The notes under the pieces are model-generated. The model was not told the origin of the DNA and searched no databases. It saw only the letters and a list, made by a program, of their open reading frames with translations. A stretch of 64,000 nucleotides of DNA from Pseudidiomarina aestuarii (GTDB taxonomy: Bacteria > Pseudomonadota > Gammaproteobacteria > Enterobacterales > Alteromonadaceae): NCBI RefSeq assembly GCF_003987355.1, contig NZ_PIPR01000001.1, forward strand, positions 1,488,001-1,552,000, in the 5' to 3' direction. Shown here piece by piece: positions 22,675 through 32,814 of this stretch. The translations under genes were made by a program, and so were the position numbers. The first letter of the stretch is position 1; each line of letters opens with the position of its first letter.

Positions 22675-23556
22675 TTACTCAGGGCGGAGTGTCTTCAAGT
22701 ACTTGAAGAAGTCACTATCCGGTTCGAGTACTAACACATCGTTGCCGTTGAAGGCCGTTTGATAGGCTTGCATGCTACGAATGAAGGCGAAGAACTCACG
22801 GTCTTTACTGTATGTGCTCGCATAAATCCCAGCAGCTTCAGCATCACCTTGACCGCGAATTTCGCGCGCTTCGCGCTGTGCATCGGCCAACATAACCGTC
22901 ACACGTGCATCTACATCCGCACGGATAAATTCGGCTTGCTCACGACCCTCTGAACGGTGTTCTGTTGCGACGGCCTGACGCTCTGCGCGCATCCGCTGGA
23001 AGATCGATTGGCTGACTTCGGTCGGCAGGTTGATTTGCATCACCCGCACGTCGATAACTTCGATACCTAATTCTTGAGCGCTATCAGCACCGCGAATCAG
23101 CGCTTCACGCATCAAATTGTCGCGCTCACCCGAGACGATTTCTTTGATGGTGCGGCTACCGAACTCGGCCCGTAATCCGCTATTGATACGGCGCGTTAAG
23201 AGCGCTTCTGCTTGCACTTGATTACCGCCATTGGTCGACAGGTAATAGTTGGCAAAGTCAGAAATACGCCATTTCACATAAGTATCAACAATCAGGTCTT
23301 TTTTCTCACTCGTTACGAAACGATCCGGATTGCCATCCAGGGTTTTGAAACGGGCATCAAGCGTTTTGACCTGCTCGATGAATGGCAGTTTAAAGTGCAA
23401 TCCTGGTTCGAATACAATCGGTAAGCCGGTGTCAGCATCACGTTGCACCTTACCGAATTGCACGACTATGGCACGGTCGCCCTCTTTCACCACGAATAGT
23501 GATGAGAAGCCAAGAATGACCGCAACGATGACAAGTACTCCAATTAAATTTTTCAT
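22675..23556 (-). CDS. hflC: Membrane protease modulator HflC
   Basis: 293 residues: one N-terminal transmembrane segment (about 4-22) and then an SPFH/band 7 domain in the periplasm. In E. coli HflC and HflK form a large cage around the FtsH protease and restrain its action on membrane proteins. The sequence VVKEGDRAIVVQFGK is the typical beginning of the band 7 domain. It starts 3 bp after hflK. The C-terminal YLKTLRPE resembles other HflC proteins. Confidence 0.96.
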   Translation of the reverse strand: MKNLIGVLVIVAVILGFSSLFVVKEGDRAIVVQFGKVQRDADTGLPIVFEPGLHFKLPFIEQVKTLDARFKTLDGNPDRFVTSEKKDLIVDTYVKWRISDFANYYLSTNGGNQVQAEALLTRRINSGLRAEFGSRTIKEIVSGERDNLMREALIRGADSAQELGIEVIDVRVMQINLPTEVSQSIFQRMRAERQAVATEHRSEGREQAEFIRADVDARVTVMLADAQREAREIRGQGDAEAAGIYASTYSKDREFFAFIRSMQAYQTAFNGNDVLVLEPDSDFFKYLKTLRPE

Positions 23557-23559
23557 CGT

Positions 23560-24750
23560 TTACCCCCGACCGCCAGAACGGTCGCTGACGCGGCCCGAAC
23601 TGCTGCTCTGTTGACTACTACTTTGATTGCTTGTCGAATTCGATTGTGAGCGCGAATTCATCATCGCTTCACTATCATTCGAACGATTCTGTGTAGGCCG
23701 ATTGCGCTGCTGCTCAAGTATTTTGTCGAGCGGCAGATACATCATGTTATTGCTACCTTCAACATCCACAAAGACCTTGGCATTTTCAGCATAGATCCGC
23801 TCCAACGTCTCAAGATACAGGCGTTGACGAGTGACCTCTGGTGCTGCTTTGTACTGTGGCAATAATTCGTTGAAACGCGCAACTTCACCCTGTGCCCGCA
23901 GCACGGTTTGCTCACGGTAGGCTTGCGCCTCTTGTAACAAACGACGCACTTGACCACGAGCCAGCGGTTCAATTTCACGCGCATAGGCTTCGGCTTCACG
24001 AATAAAGCGTTGCTCATCCTCTTGCGCGGCAATAGCATCATCGAATGCGTCTTTGACCGCTTCTGGTGGCCGTGCTGGTAGTAAGTTCACATCGACTACC
24101 TGAATACCCAGCTGGTACGGGGCAATGATAGTTTCCAACAGTTCGAGTGTTTGCGCGCGGACATTTTCACGTCCAACCGTCAACACTTCATCCATCGTTG
24201 AATGACCAACCACGAACCGCAACGCGCTGTCGGTGGCTTGTTGCAAACTGTTATCGGCATCTTCCACTGCATACAAATAGTCACGCGGATTCACCACTCG
24301 ATACTGAACGTCGAGTTCAACTTGAACCACGTTTTCGTCTTGAGTCAGCATGAAACCATCCGACTGGAATTGACGCACATTACTCACGTCGACAGTTTCT
24401 ACCGAGTCGATGAATACTGGACGCCAATGCAACCCTGACTCAACCAAGTCACTGTATTGGCCGAATCGCAAAACGACACCACGCTCGGCTTCTTTAACGG
24501 TGTAGAAACCAGCAATAAACCAAACTACCAAGGCGAGTACGGCTATAATTCCTAGCCCCTTGGTGGGTAAACCACCTGAGCTTCCGCCGCTAGAGCGACC
24601 AGCACCACCTTTTTTACCCCCAAAGCCAAGCTTTGCGAGCAGGTTTTTTACTGCTTCATCGAGATCAGGCGGGCCTTGTTCACGGCCGCCTTGGTTTTTC
24701 CATGGGTCGCGGTCATTGTTATTGCCGTTCCCCGGTTGATTCCAGGCCAT
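23560..24750 (-). CDS. hflK: Membrane protease modulator HflK
   Basis: 396 residues. A Gly/Asn/Asp-rich cytoplasmic N-terminus (MAWNQPGNGNNNDRDPW) leads into one transmembrane segment at about 70-88, then the SPFH/band 7 domain and a Ser/Gln-rich tail. It is the partner of HflC in the FtsH-HflKC complex. It lies 57 bp after hflX and 3 bp before hflC. Confidence 0.96.
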   Translation of the reverse strand: MAWNQPGNGNNNDRDPWKNQGGREQGPPDLDEAVKNLLAKLGFGGKKGGAGRSSGGSSGGLPTKGLGIIAVLALVVWFIAGFYTVKEAERGVVLRFGQYSDLVESGLHWRPVFIDSVETVDVSNVRQFQSDGFMLTQDENVVQVELDVQYRVVNPRDYLYAVEDADNSLQQATDSALRFVVGHSTMDEVLTVGRENVRAQTLELLETIIAPYQLGIQVVDVNLLPARPPEAVKDAFDDAIAAQEDEQRFIREAEAYAREIEPLARGQVRRLLQEAQAYREQTVLRAQGEVARFNELLPQYKAAPEVTRQRLYLETLERIYAENAKVFVDVEGSNNMMYLPLDKILEQQRNRPTQNRSNDSEAMMNSRSQSNSTSNQSSSQQSSSSGRVSDRSGGRG

Positions 24751-24807
24751 TGATTACTCCAACTCTGGTTCTGAATAATTCGTTATTACGGGATATATAT
24801 GCTGCAG

Positions 24808-26103
24808 CTATTCTACAAAGCCCTGCAAGCTATCGCCATATTCTTCTGCCACTTGTTTGCACAAACGTTGCCAATCAACGGCCGACATCCGCACTCCAAG
24901 CGCTAATTGACCGTCTTCGGTCGAACTCTCTGAGGTAACACTTTTTAACGCGTACAGCTTACCACGTAATTTGCCCATTGAGGGCGGTATCCGCAAAGAT
25001 ACGTTAACCATGGCAGGACGCAAGCGTTGTACCAGTGCTTGTTGTAACAATTCGATACCTGCGCCACTTTGCGCAGATAACCATACTCGCACGGGTTTGC
25101 CCTCGTCATCAGTGTCGATTCGCGCCACCCCATCATCGAGCTGATCAATTTTATTGCACACCAACAATTGGGGGACATCTAAGGCTCCGATTTCATCAAG
25201 CACTTCCGTCACCTGGTGAATATTGTCCGCTTGCCGCTCATCAGTGACATCAATTACATGCAACAGCAAGTCGGCTTGTTGTGTTTCCTGCAACGTTGCT
25301 TTGAACGCTGCCACCAAATCGTGCGGTAAGTGACGAATAAACCCAACCGTATCAGCCAAAATAATAGTTCCGACATCTGGCAGCTCTAGTTTCCGTAAGG
25401 TTGGATCGAGCGTTGCAAAAAGTTGATCTGCAGCGTAGACGCCCGCTTCCGTGATACGATTAAACAACGTCGATTTCCCAGCGTTGGTGTAGCCTACTAA
25501 AGATACCGTTGGAATTTCAGCTCGTTGCCGTGCCCGTCGTCCTTGTTCACGTTGCCGCTGTACCTTGTCGAGCCTAGCTTGGATGTTTTTTATACGACCG
25601 CGGATTAAACGTCGATCAGTCTCTAACTGCGTTTCACCCGGACCGCGCAGACCGATACCGCCTTTTTGCCGTTCTAAGTGAGTCCAACCGCGAACGAGGC
25701 GCGTTTGGATGTGACGTAATTGCGCGAGTTCAACCTGCAACTTACCCTCGTGGGTACGCGCACGCTGAGCAAAAATATCAAGTATAAGGCCGGTTCTGTC
25801 GAGCACTCGACACGAACAAAGCTTCTCAAGGTTACGTTCTTGGGTAGGAGTCAATGAATGGTTAAAAATGACCACATTGGCGCCCAGCGTCTTCACGACA
25901 TCGGCGATTTCTTCTGCTTTACCCGAACCCACAAAATAACGCGAACTCGGTGTGCTGCGACTGGCAGTCACAACACCAACCGCTTCGACGCCCGCTGATG
26001 ACACCAGCAATTTCAGTTCAGATAAATCTTCGCGATCGATTTCTTGGGGAAAGTCGACATGCACGAGGACAGCCTGTTCACCACTTTCATACCTATCAAA
26101 CAA
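24808..26103 (-). CDS. hflX: Ribosome-splitting GTPase HflX
   Basis: 431 residues. It has an N-terminal HflX-specific domain with GLRGPGETQLETDRR (about 165) and a central G domain with GYTNAGKSTLFN (P-loop, about 204), DTVGFIRHLPH (about 250) and NKID (about 316). HflX rescues stalled ribosomes, especially after heat stress, by splitting 70S particles. It follows hfq by 22 bp in the conserved miaA-hfq-hflX order. Confidence 0.97.
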   Translation of the reverse strand: MFDRYESGEQAVLVHVDFPQEIDREDLSELKLLVSSAGVEAVGVVTASRSTPSSRYFVGSGKAEEIADVVKTLGANVVIFNHSLTPTQERNLEKLCSCRVLDRTGLILDIFAQRARTHEGKLQVELAQLRHIQTRLVRGWTHLERQKGGIGLRGPGETQLETDRRLIRGRIKNIQARLDKVQRQREQGRRARQRAEIPTVSLVGYTNAGKSTLFNRITEAGVYAADQLFATLDPTLRKLELPDVGTIILADTVGFIRHLPHDLVAAFKATLQETQQADLLLHVIDVTDERQADNIHQVTEVLDEIGALDVPQLLVCNKIDQLDDGVARIDTDDEGKPVRVWLSAQSGAGIELLQQALVQRLRPAMVNVSLRIPPSMGKLRGKLYALKSVTSESSTEDGQLALGVRMSAVDWQRLCKQVAEEYGDSLQGFVE

Positions 26104-26125
26104 GCTATCACTACTCCTCTTTCAA

Positions 26126-26446
<321 letters not shown>

Positions 26447-26547
26447 TTAACTATAGAACATGCTGTCAAAATTAACAGCCTGTCAACATGAATTAATTGT
26501 CCAATGACTTGAATATAGGGCTGATTTGGCTCTTTTCAAGGTAAGGA

Positions 26548-27483
26548 TTAGGTAAAGCTGCGCGGTTCCGTCTGACAATACGCGAACGCTTGTTCAATCA
26601 GATCATCAGCTTCACTATCAAACCACCGTACGTTGGGCCATTTTCGTAACCACGTCAGTTGTCGTTTAGCCAGTTGTCGAGTTGCGAAAATGCCACGGTC
26701 GATCATTTCATCCCAGCCAAACTCACCATCAAGATACTGCCATACTTGGCGATACCCCACACAACGTAAGGCAGGTAAATCAAGATGTAAATCAGACCTC
26801 AGTCGCAGTTGTTCGACCTCAGCGATCAGCCCTTGTTCCACCATCATGCGAAAACGTAGTTCGATGCGCTGGTGCAAGGTAGAGCGCTGAGACGGCGCCA
26901 CTGCGAGTTGCAAGACCGGATAAGTGAGTGCTCCGTGGCGCTCCTGTGTTAGCGCTGTCAGTGATTGACCTGAGCTTTGATACACCTCCAGCGCACGCAA
27001 CAAACGTTGTGGGTCGTGCGGGTGAATCCGTTCTGCGCTCACCGGGTCAATGTCTTGTAATTCCTGATGCAGGACCGCCGCACCTTCTTGTTCCAAACGG
27101 TGCTGTAAAGCAGCCCGCAACGCCGGGTTCGAGCTTGGCAATTTTGACATCCCCTCCAGCAGCGCTTTGAAATACAGCATAGTTCCACCGACCAGCAGCG
27201 GAATGCGACCCGCGGCGATGATAGCGTCAATTTCTCGCTTTGCATCGCGGGCAAATTCCGCCGCTGAATAAACCTGTGCAGGATCACAGATGTCAATCAG
27301 ACGGTGCGGTGCCTGTGCAAGCTCCGCAGGCGTTGGTTTGGCCGTGCCAATGTCCATGCCGCGATAAATTAACGCTGAATCGACTGAAATAATGTCACAC
27401 GGCAAGCGTTTCGTGAGCTCAATCGCGAGTCCAGTCTTTCCGGCAGCGGTAGGGCCATAGAGGCAAATCACATGGGGCTTCAT
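26548..27483 (-). CDS. miaA: tRNA dimethylallyltransferase MiaA
   Basis: 311 residues from ATG at 27483. This overlaps the mutL stop by an ATGA junction and starts [20 protein letters not shown] with the P-loop. The longer in-frame reading upstream lies inside mutL and is rejected. MiaA adds a dimethylallyl group to A37 of tRNAs that read UNN codons. [17 protein letters not shown] is the conserved substrate-binding stretch. An intergenic gap of about 170 bp before hfq probably holds hfq promoters. Confidence 0.97.
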   Translation of the reverse strand: MKPHVICLYGPTAAGKTGLAIELTKRLPCDIISVDSALIYRGMDIGTAKPTPAELAQAPHRLIDICDPAQVYSAAEFARDAKREIDAIIAAGRIPLLVGGTMLYFKALLEGMSKLPSSNPALRAALQHRLEQEGAAVLHQELQDIDPVSAERIHPHDPQRLLRALEVYQSSGQSLTALTQERHGALTYPVLQLAVAPSQRSTLHQRIELRFRMMVEQGLIAEVEQLRLRSDLHLDLPALRCVGYRQVWQYLDGEFGWDEMIDRGIFATRQLAKRQLTWLRKWPNVRWFDSEADDLIEQAFAYCQTEPRSFT

Positions 27484-29285
27484 GAGCGTACCGCCGGTGG
27501 CAACGTCGGCAGTTGCACGGGCATAAGGAACGTCGGTGCAGCGGCAAGTTGCTGTTGCCAACTGGTCAGCCAATGCTCAGCCTGAGTGACGCTGTAGTCA
27601 CGTTGCACCATATGGGTGGCAAGCCACAGCCAAAAGCTTTGGGGTAGATCGGAATCCGCGCCAGCATGCTCAGCTAAGGTGTGAATAAGATACGGGATAC
27701 TTTGACTCACATCCGATTGCCGCAGGGCTGCCGGTACCTGTTTGATGATGACTTGTTGTCGCGTTGACTCAAGTTGCACACCAAGCCTGGCTAGCGAGTT
27801 TTCCTTCAATTCGCTAATCATGGCTAATACCTTTTCATCACTCAGCTGTACTGGGATCAGTAGTGGTTGACCGGCGAGTCCAGTGGTCCACTGCTGCGCC
27901 AATTGGCCGGCAATGCAGTGTTGCTGAACCTGCTGTAAATCCAATAAAAACAGTGGTTGGGTTGCGCTATCTTGCTGCTGTAGCAGCGCCATGCGTTGCT
28001 GTACCACACTCAACACTTGCCATTGCCCCATCACTGCCGCTCGCGGTCCCACCGGCACTGGCGAGCGCGGTGCTGCAGACGCTGGCGAATAAAGCTGCTG
28101 CGTGGCTCGCAATTCCGTCGCGGACGGTTTCGTTGGCGCATGCATAATGCCGGGTAACGGCGATGCATGGCGCGGCTTCAGCTGTTCCTGTTGTTGTAAA
28201 AAATCTGCCGACACCTGCATATTGACGTCTTGATACTGGTGTTCTGCAGCGGAGTGCATCAACTCTTGCGCACTATCGGCCGTAGCAAGCGCACTACGCA
28301 ACCCATGCAAAACAAAGTCATGAATTTGGCGCGCTTGATGAAAACGGACTTCGTGTTTTGCGGGATGCACGTTCACATCGACATCTTGTGCGGGTAGTTC
28401 AAGATAAAGCACATAGGTTGGACTGCGTTCTTCGCCAATACCCTGCTGCAAACTCTCACCATAGGCTTGCCGAATAGCGTGAGCCAGTAGACGATCCTTC
28501 ATCATGCGGCCATTGACGTAAAAATACTGCACGTCGGCTTGATGACGGCATGCATGCACTGGCGCGATCCAACCACTCAGGCTAACAGAGCCGGCCTGTT
28601 CTTCTACTCGTAATGCCGTATCGGTAAAGCTGCTGCCGCAAACCGAGCTAATACGCTGCGTTGCATCGGCTTCAGCGCGGATGGCGGGATACAATCGCAC
28701 TTGTTTTTGGTTGTGCAACAATTGGAATTTCACATCGAAGCGCGCTAGGGCAATGCGCTTAACCACTTCTTCAATATGAGCAAACTCGGTTTTATCAGTG
28801 CGCATAAACTTGCGTCGGGCCGGCGTATTGAAAAATAGGTCCTCAACAGTAACGGTAGTGCCGGTGGGATGACTTGCCGGTGCTAACTCAGCTCGCATAT
28901 CTTGACCCTCAACCCAAGCTTCCCAGGCGGTAGCTTGGGTCGCCGGCTTTGAGGTTAACGTTAGACGCGCCACGGAACTGATACTTGCTAAAGCTTCGCC
29001 CCGGAAACCCAAACTCAAAATCGCTTCGAGGTCAGCCAAACTTCTAATTTTTGATGTCGCATGCCGACTTAACGCGAGCGCTAGTTCGTCGCGCGGAATA
29101 CCGCTACCATTGTCGCGAATTCGAATCAGTCGACGCCCACCTTGTTCAATTTCAATGATGATCTGATCAGCCCCTGAGTCGAGGCTGTTCTCGACTAGTT
29201 CTTTGACCACGGAGGCAGGTCGCTCAATCACCTCACCTGCCGCAATTTGGTTGGCAAGGCTGACTGGCAGTAACTGAATAGGCAT
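27480..29285 (-). CDS. mutL: DNA mismatch repair protein MutL
   Basis: 601 residues. The GHKL ATPase domain is N-terminal, with [24 protein letters not shown] and [12 protein letters not shown] variable Gln/Pro-rich linker (about 340-420) and a C-terminal dimerisation domain follow. I see no DQHA-x2-E-x4-E endonuclease motif in the C-terminal part, so this is the MutH-dependent type. It couples MutS recognition to MutH nicking and UvrD. It starts 8 bp after amiB and overlaps miaA by 4 bp. Confidence 0.97.
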   Translation of the reverse strand: MPIQLLPVSLANQIAAGEVIERPASVVKELVENSLDSGADQIIIEIEQGGRRLIRIRDNGSGIPRDELALALSRHATSKIRSLADLEAILSLGFRGEALASISSVARLTLTSKPATQATAWEAWVEGQDMRAELAPASHPTGTTVTVEDLFFNTPARRKFMRTDKTEFAHIEEVVKRIALARFDVKFQLLHNQKQVRLYPAIRAEADATQRISSVCGSSFTDTALRVEEQAGSVSLSGWIAPVHACRHQADVQYFYVNGRMMKDRLLAHAIRQAYGESLQQGIGEERSPTYVLYLELPAQDVDVNVHPAKHEVRFHQARQIHDFVLHGLRSALATADSAQELMHSAAEHQYQDVNMQVSADFLQQQEQLKPRHASPLPGIMHAPTKPSATELRATQQLYSPASAAPRSPVPVGPRAAVMGQWQVLSVVQQRMALLQQQDSATQPLFLLDLQQVQQHCIAGQLAQQWTTGLAGQPLLIPVQLSDEKVLAMISELKENSLARLGVQLESTRQQVIIKQVPAALRQSDVSQSIPYLIHTLAEHAGADSDLPQSFWLWLATHMVQRDYSVTQAEHWLTSWQQQLAAAPTFLMPVQLPTLPPAVRS

Positions 29286-29293
29286 GGTGTTCT

Positions 29294-30622
29294 CTATGGC
29301 GCTGATGGAATTTCGAGTACTTGACCGATTTTCAGCACATTACTACGTAAGTTATTGCGCTCTTTTATCGCGTTTACGCTGGTATTATAACGCTGTGCCA
29401 ACACTGAAAGCGACTCGCCTGACTTGACAACGTGCCGCGCTGCGCGGTTTGTTGCAAAGTAAGTGCCATCGGGTGGCTTGCGCGTGAAATAGCGACGAAC
29501 CCCTTGATAAATCGCCCGCGCTAACTGTTGTTGATGCTTGTTGCTCAGCAATAATTGCTCTTCGGTGGGATTCGAGATGAATCCTGTTTCCACCAACATG
29601 GATGGGATGTTGGCCGAGGTCAACACAGCCAAACTCGCATGCTGCGGCTTGGTTTTATGCATCTTGGTGACGCGTTCCATTTCATCAATAATTTCGGTGG
29701 CCGCTTCATAACCGCTCGCCATTGCGTGATCCATCGACATAGAAATCAGTGTTTCACTCAAATAACTGCTGCTGTCATCACTCGATGCGCTGACATCAAC
29801 ACCACCCAGCACCTCGGATAGCCGTTCTTTATTCTCTAACAAACGTCCCATTTCGTTATTCGCACGCCGGTTCGACAGAACCCAAACAGAACCGCCTCGT
29901 GGTTGTGGCGAGGTAAATGCATCCGCGTGAATCGACAGGAACATATCGGCCTTTACCTGCTCGGCTTTGCGTACCCGTGTGAGATGTTTCAAATAATAGT
30001 CATCGGTACGTACCAAATAGGCTTGCATCGCTGGGTCTGCATTAATGATGTCTGCCAAAGCACGAGAAATTTTGAGAACCACATTTTTTTCGTAGGTACC
30101 CGATGGCCCGATGGAACCCGGATCATCACCACCGTGGCCCGCATCAATAGCAATGGTCACCTTGCGTTCTTGCAGTTGACTTGCGCTTAAAGCGGGGCCG
30201 GTGCGCTCAATTGAACGTCCCGGCAAATCAACGACCAGCCGTTCGCCATAGGTGTCATTGGCTGCCAGCGCAAACACTTGCGGATCGACCTTTTCGCTCA
30301 ACTCGAACACGATGCGGGTACTGGATTTGCTTTTTGGAGTGCTGGTGCGGAGTTTGCGAATTAACAGCGAATCGACCTTTACTTTGGTTAGATCGACCTT
30401 GCGGCCGGTATTCTCAAAGTCGATGACTAAGCGGTAGGGCAAATTATCGTAAATGGTGAAATAGCTAAACTCTGGCGTCGCCGCCATGTCAAAAACGACA
30501 CGCGTATTATCTGGCGCAGGCCAGACTCGCACGTTTTCGATAGTATTCGAATTGGCTTGGACCGCTGCAGAATAAACTACAACGACCAGGCTCATGATCC
30601 CCAGAATCCACTGTTTCATCAC
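29294..30622 (-). CDS. amiB: N-acetylmuramoyl-L-alanine amidase AmiB
   Basis: 442 residues. A signal peptide (about 1-23) is followed by an AMIN domain (about 28-130) for septal targeting and then the zinc amidase_3 domain. The zinc ligands are in AIDAGHGGDDPGSIG (about 158-172) and LSIHADAF, with the catalytic Glu in VETGFISN. The C-terminal LysM domain (about 397-440) binds peptidoglycan. It splits daughter cells and is activated by EnvC or NlpD-type proteins. It lies in the conserved tsaE-amiB-mutL order. Confidence 0.96.
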   Translation of the reverse strand: MMKQWILGIMSLVVVVYSAAVQANSNTIENVRVWPAPDNTRVVFDMAATPEFSYFTIYDNLPYRLVIDFENTGRKVDLTKVKVDSLLIRKLRTSTPKSKSSTRIVFELSEKVDPQVFALAANDTYGERLVVDLPGRSIERTGPALSASQLQERKVTIAIDAGHGGDDPGSIGPSGTYEKNVVLKISRALADIINADPAMQAYLVRTDDYYLKHLTRVRKAEQVKADMFLSIHADAFTSPQPRGGSVWVLSNRRANNEMGRLLENKERLSEVLGGVDVSASSDDSSSYLSETLISMSMDHAMASGYEAATEIIDEMERVTKMHKTKPQHASLAVLTSANIPSMLVETGFISNPTEEQLLLSNKHQQQLARAIYQGVRRYFTRKPPDGTYFATNRAARHVVKSGESLSVLAQRYNTSVNAIKERNNLRSNVLKIGQVLEIPSAP

Positions 30623-30630
30623 AACATCTT

Positions 30631-31104
30631 TCAGTTCAAGGTAAGAAGCAATTCCTTACCTCTGTTGGTTAGCGCTTTTATTGTCAATGATCGTGCGGTT
30701 CCCGCAAAATCAATTGTTATCGTTATATCGGCAGCTGGAAGATAACCCAAACCGCGTTGCGGCCACTCTGCCAGTATCAGTGTATTTTTTGAGCCTTCTT
30801 CGGAAAGGTAATCGCGAATGCCCATAAATTCAAGTTCTTCTGGGTCCGCCAAACGATACAAATCGAAATGATGCACCGTCCAATTCGGCAACTCGTAGCT
30901 TTCCACAAGTGTGTACGTTGGACTCTTTACCTTGCCGTCGTGACCCAGTTGCTGAATCAGTCCACGTGAAAATGTGGTCTTCCCAGCCCCCAATTCCCCA
31001 TACATATAAATAGTTGTGGCAGCTGCTTGCTGATCGAGGCTAGAACCCAGCCGACCAGCTAATGCTAACAGCTCCGCCTCATCGGCTAATGCAAAGGTTT
31101 TCAT
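30631..31104 (-). CDS. tsaE: tRNA t6A synthesis ATPase TsaE
   Basis: 157 residues from ATG at 31104 (MKTFALADEAELL). An ATG 18 bases further upstream (31122) is an alternative with no clear ribosome site. Walker A is GELGAGKTTFSRG, and SPTYTLVESYELPN with HFDLYRLADPEELE is the family signature. TsaE works with TsaB, TsaC and TsaD to make threonylcarbamoyladenosine at tRNA A37. It ends 8 bp before amiB. Confidence 0.94.
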   Translation of the reverse strand: MKTFALADEAELLALAGRLGSSLDQQAAATTIYMYGELGAGKTTFSRGLIQQLGHDGKVKSPTYTLVESYELPNWTVHHFDLYRLADPEELEFMGIRDYLSEEGSKNTLILAEWPQRGLGYLPAADITITIDFAGTARSLTIKALTNRGKELLLTLN

Positions 31105-31135
31105 ATCGGTCACGATGATCATTCTCTGGATACGA

Positions 31136-31184
31136 GTTAGTAGTTAATAGTGAACAGTTAATAGTGAACAGGTAACAGTTAATA
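31136..31184. repeat. Heptamer array, second word type, 7 units
   Basis: GTTAGTA, GTTAATA, GTGAACA, GTTAATA, GTGAACA, GGTAACA, GTTAATA in perfect phase, between nnr and tsaE. It overlaps the 3' end of nnr: the last codons of nnr, AAC TAT TAA, are read from the array. All units have one orientation. Confidence 0.85.
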
Positions 31185-32711
31185 GTTGGGCGCGTTACGT
31201 AACTGCCGAATTAAAGGTAATAAATCACTGGCTATTGTACCACGCTCGCCGTCCAGCGCAGCTATTTCTCCTGCTCGCGCATGCAACCAAACTGCCGCAG
31301 CTGCCGCTTCTACTGGGGTTCGTCCCACCAGTAATGTTGCTATGATTCCAGTGAGCACATCACCCGTTCCAGCGGTTGCGAGTGCTGAACTACCGCGCCG
31401 GCAGAACCACAACGATTGTTGCGGCGCGCCCACCAACGTTCCTGCTCCTTTGAGCACGATGGTCGATGAAAAGTTCTCAATCAATTGTTGAATCGCTCGA
31501 ACTCGGTCATTTTGAATTGCAGCTGTACTGCATCCCAAGAGACGCCCCGCCTCAGCAGGATGTGGAGTCAGCACCGTATGCGCCGACAAGGACATTGAGC
31601 GGTGGTCCGCATGGGCTAACCAGTTGAGACCGTCAGCATCGAGCACCAGCGGCACATTGCGCTCAACACAATGAGAAATAACCTGTCGCCAGGTGTCTTG
31701 AGCTAGAGAGTTCTCTGGGCTAAAACCCAAACCCGGACCCAATGCAACGACAGTAGCTTGCTCGAGACGATGACGCCCCTCAGCGAACGATTCGACCATC
31801 AGTTCGGGTTGTGTTTGAGCAATAATGGCACGTGAATCGGGATGACATAAAACGCTGACCTTACCGGCACCAGACCGCAGCGCTGCCTGTCCAGCCAAAA
31901 TTGCGGCACCAGCCATACCCGGGCCACCGCCAATAATCACGATATGGCCATAGGTTCCTTTATGAACGTTCTGCTGGCTGGCTTTACTTGGATGCACTGC
32001 AGAGTCAGCCCGAGTAACTTGCAACAGCCGTTCAGCAACGTTATCCGTGAGAATGTGTCCTAACCGTGATTGCTGCTGTTCAAACGCGCGGCCGACATCG
32101 AGGTCGGCAAGGGTTAAGCGGCCAACATAGTCCGCGGCAGCACCGGTCAGCAATCCTGGCTTCCACGCGATCATAGTGACTGTGTCTCGCGCTCGCACAG
32201 CCAAACCCTGCGGTTGACCACTATCGCTATCGAGCCCACTGGGAATATCTATGCTCAGTACTGGAATGGCAGATTGATTAAGCGTTTCTATCCAACGTTG
32301 ATAGTGACCACTTACTTCGCGGCTCACACCGTTACCTAATAACCCATCGACAACCCAATCAAATTCATTCACGGATAGCGTTTCGGCTAAATCAATGACT
32401 CGTCCATCAGCCTCACTCCATGCTGCTGCCGCCTGCTTGGCTAGTTCGCTTTTGGGTTTAGCCGCGACCACAGTCGCTTGATAATGAGCTTGCTGAGCGT
32501 AGCGAGCGACAAACCAGGCATCCCCACCATTGTTACCGGGGCCACATAACACCAAGATGCGCGCCGGCGCTGGACACACCTGTTGTAACTTCTGTACGCA
32601 AGCTTGTGCGGCTCGTTGCATCAACTGTTTCGCATCCAAGCCACAGGCTTCTGCTGCAGCGAGTTCACCGGATCGAATAGTCGCCGTGGTGTAGACATTG
32701 TCCCGATTCAT
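31179..32711 (-). CDS. nnr: Bifunctional NAD(P)H-hydrate epimerase / ADP-dependent dehydratase
   Basis: 510 residues from ATG at 32711, which has GGTGA five bases upstream; a GTG nine bases further out is less likely. The N-terminal YjeF epimerase domain (about 1-215) carries LCGPGNNGGDAWFVA. The C-terminal kinase-like dehydratase domain (about 235-505) carries GGGPGMAGAA, ALGPGLG and ATAGTGDVLTG. Together they repair hydrated NADH and NADPH. It is the first gene of the nnr-tsaE-amiB-mutL-miaA-hfq run. The last Tyr and stop are read from the heptamer array. Confidence 0.95.
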   Translation of the reverse strand: MNRDNVYTTATIRSGELAAAEACGLDAKQLMQRAAQACVQKLQQVCPAPARILVLCGPGNNGGDAWFVARYAQQAHYQATVVAAKPKSELAKQAAAAWSEADGRVIDLAETLSVNEFDWVVDGLLGNGVSREVSGHYQRWIETLNQSAIPVLSIDIPSGLDSDSGQPQGLAVRARDTVTMIAWKPGLLTGAAADYVGRLTLADLDVGRAFEQQQSRLGHILTDNVAERLLQVTRADSAVHPSKASQQNVHKGTYGHIVIIGGGPGMAGAAILAGQAALRSGAGKVSVLCHPDSRAIIAQTQPELMVESFAEGRHRLEQATVVALGPGLGFSPENSLAQDTWRQVISHCVERNVPLVLDADGLNWLAHADHRSMSLSAHTVLTPHPAEAGRLLGCSTAAIQNDRVRAIQQLIENFSSTIVLKGAGTLVGAPQQSLWFCRRGSSALATAGTGDVLTGIIATLLVGRTPVEAAAAAVWLHARAGEIAALDGERGTIASDLLPLIRQLRNAPNY

Positions 32712-32814
32712 TTTAGTCACCGTTACCTATTAGCGGCTGACGCACCAGCACATCGCGTTCTGAATAGGCTATGTTATAGTGCAATCATGTTTGGTTAAGC
32801 TTAAGCGTAATGCT

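Noticed and set aside
26548..27573. 341-residue form of MiaA
   Set aside because: The extra 30 codons lie inside mutL; the ATGA overlap start at 27483 gives the normal protein.
27480..29285. Loss of MutL endonuclease motif as a defect
   Set aside because: MutL proteins of MutH-containing gammaproteobacteria normally lack that motif.
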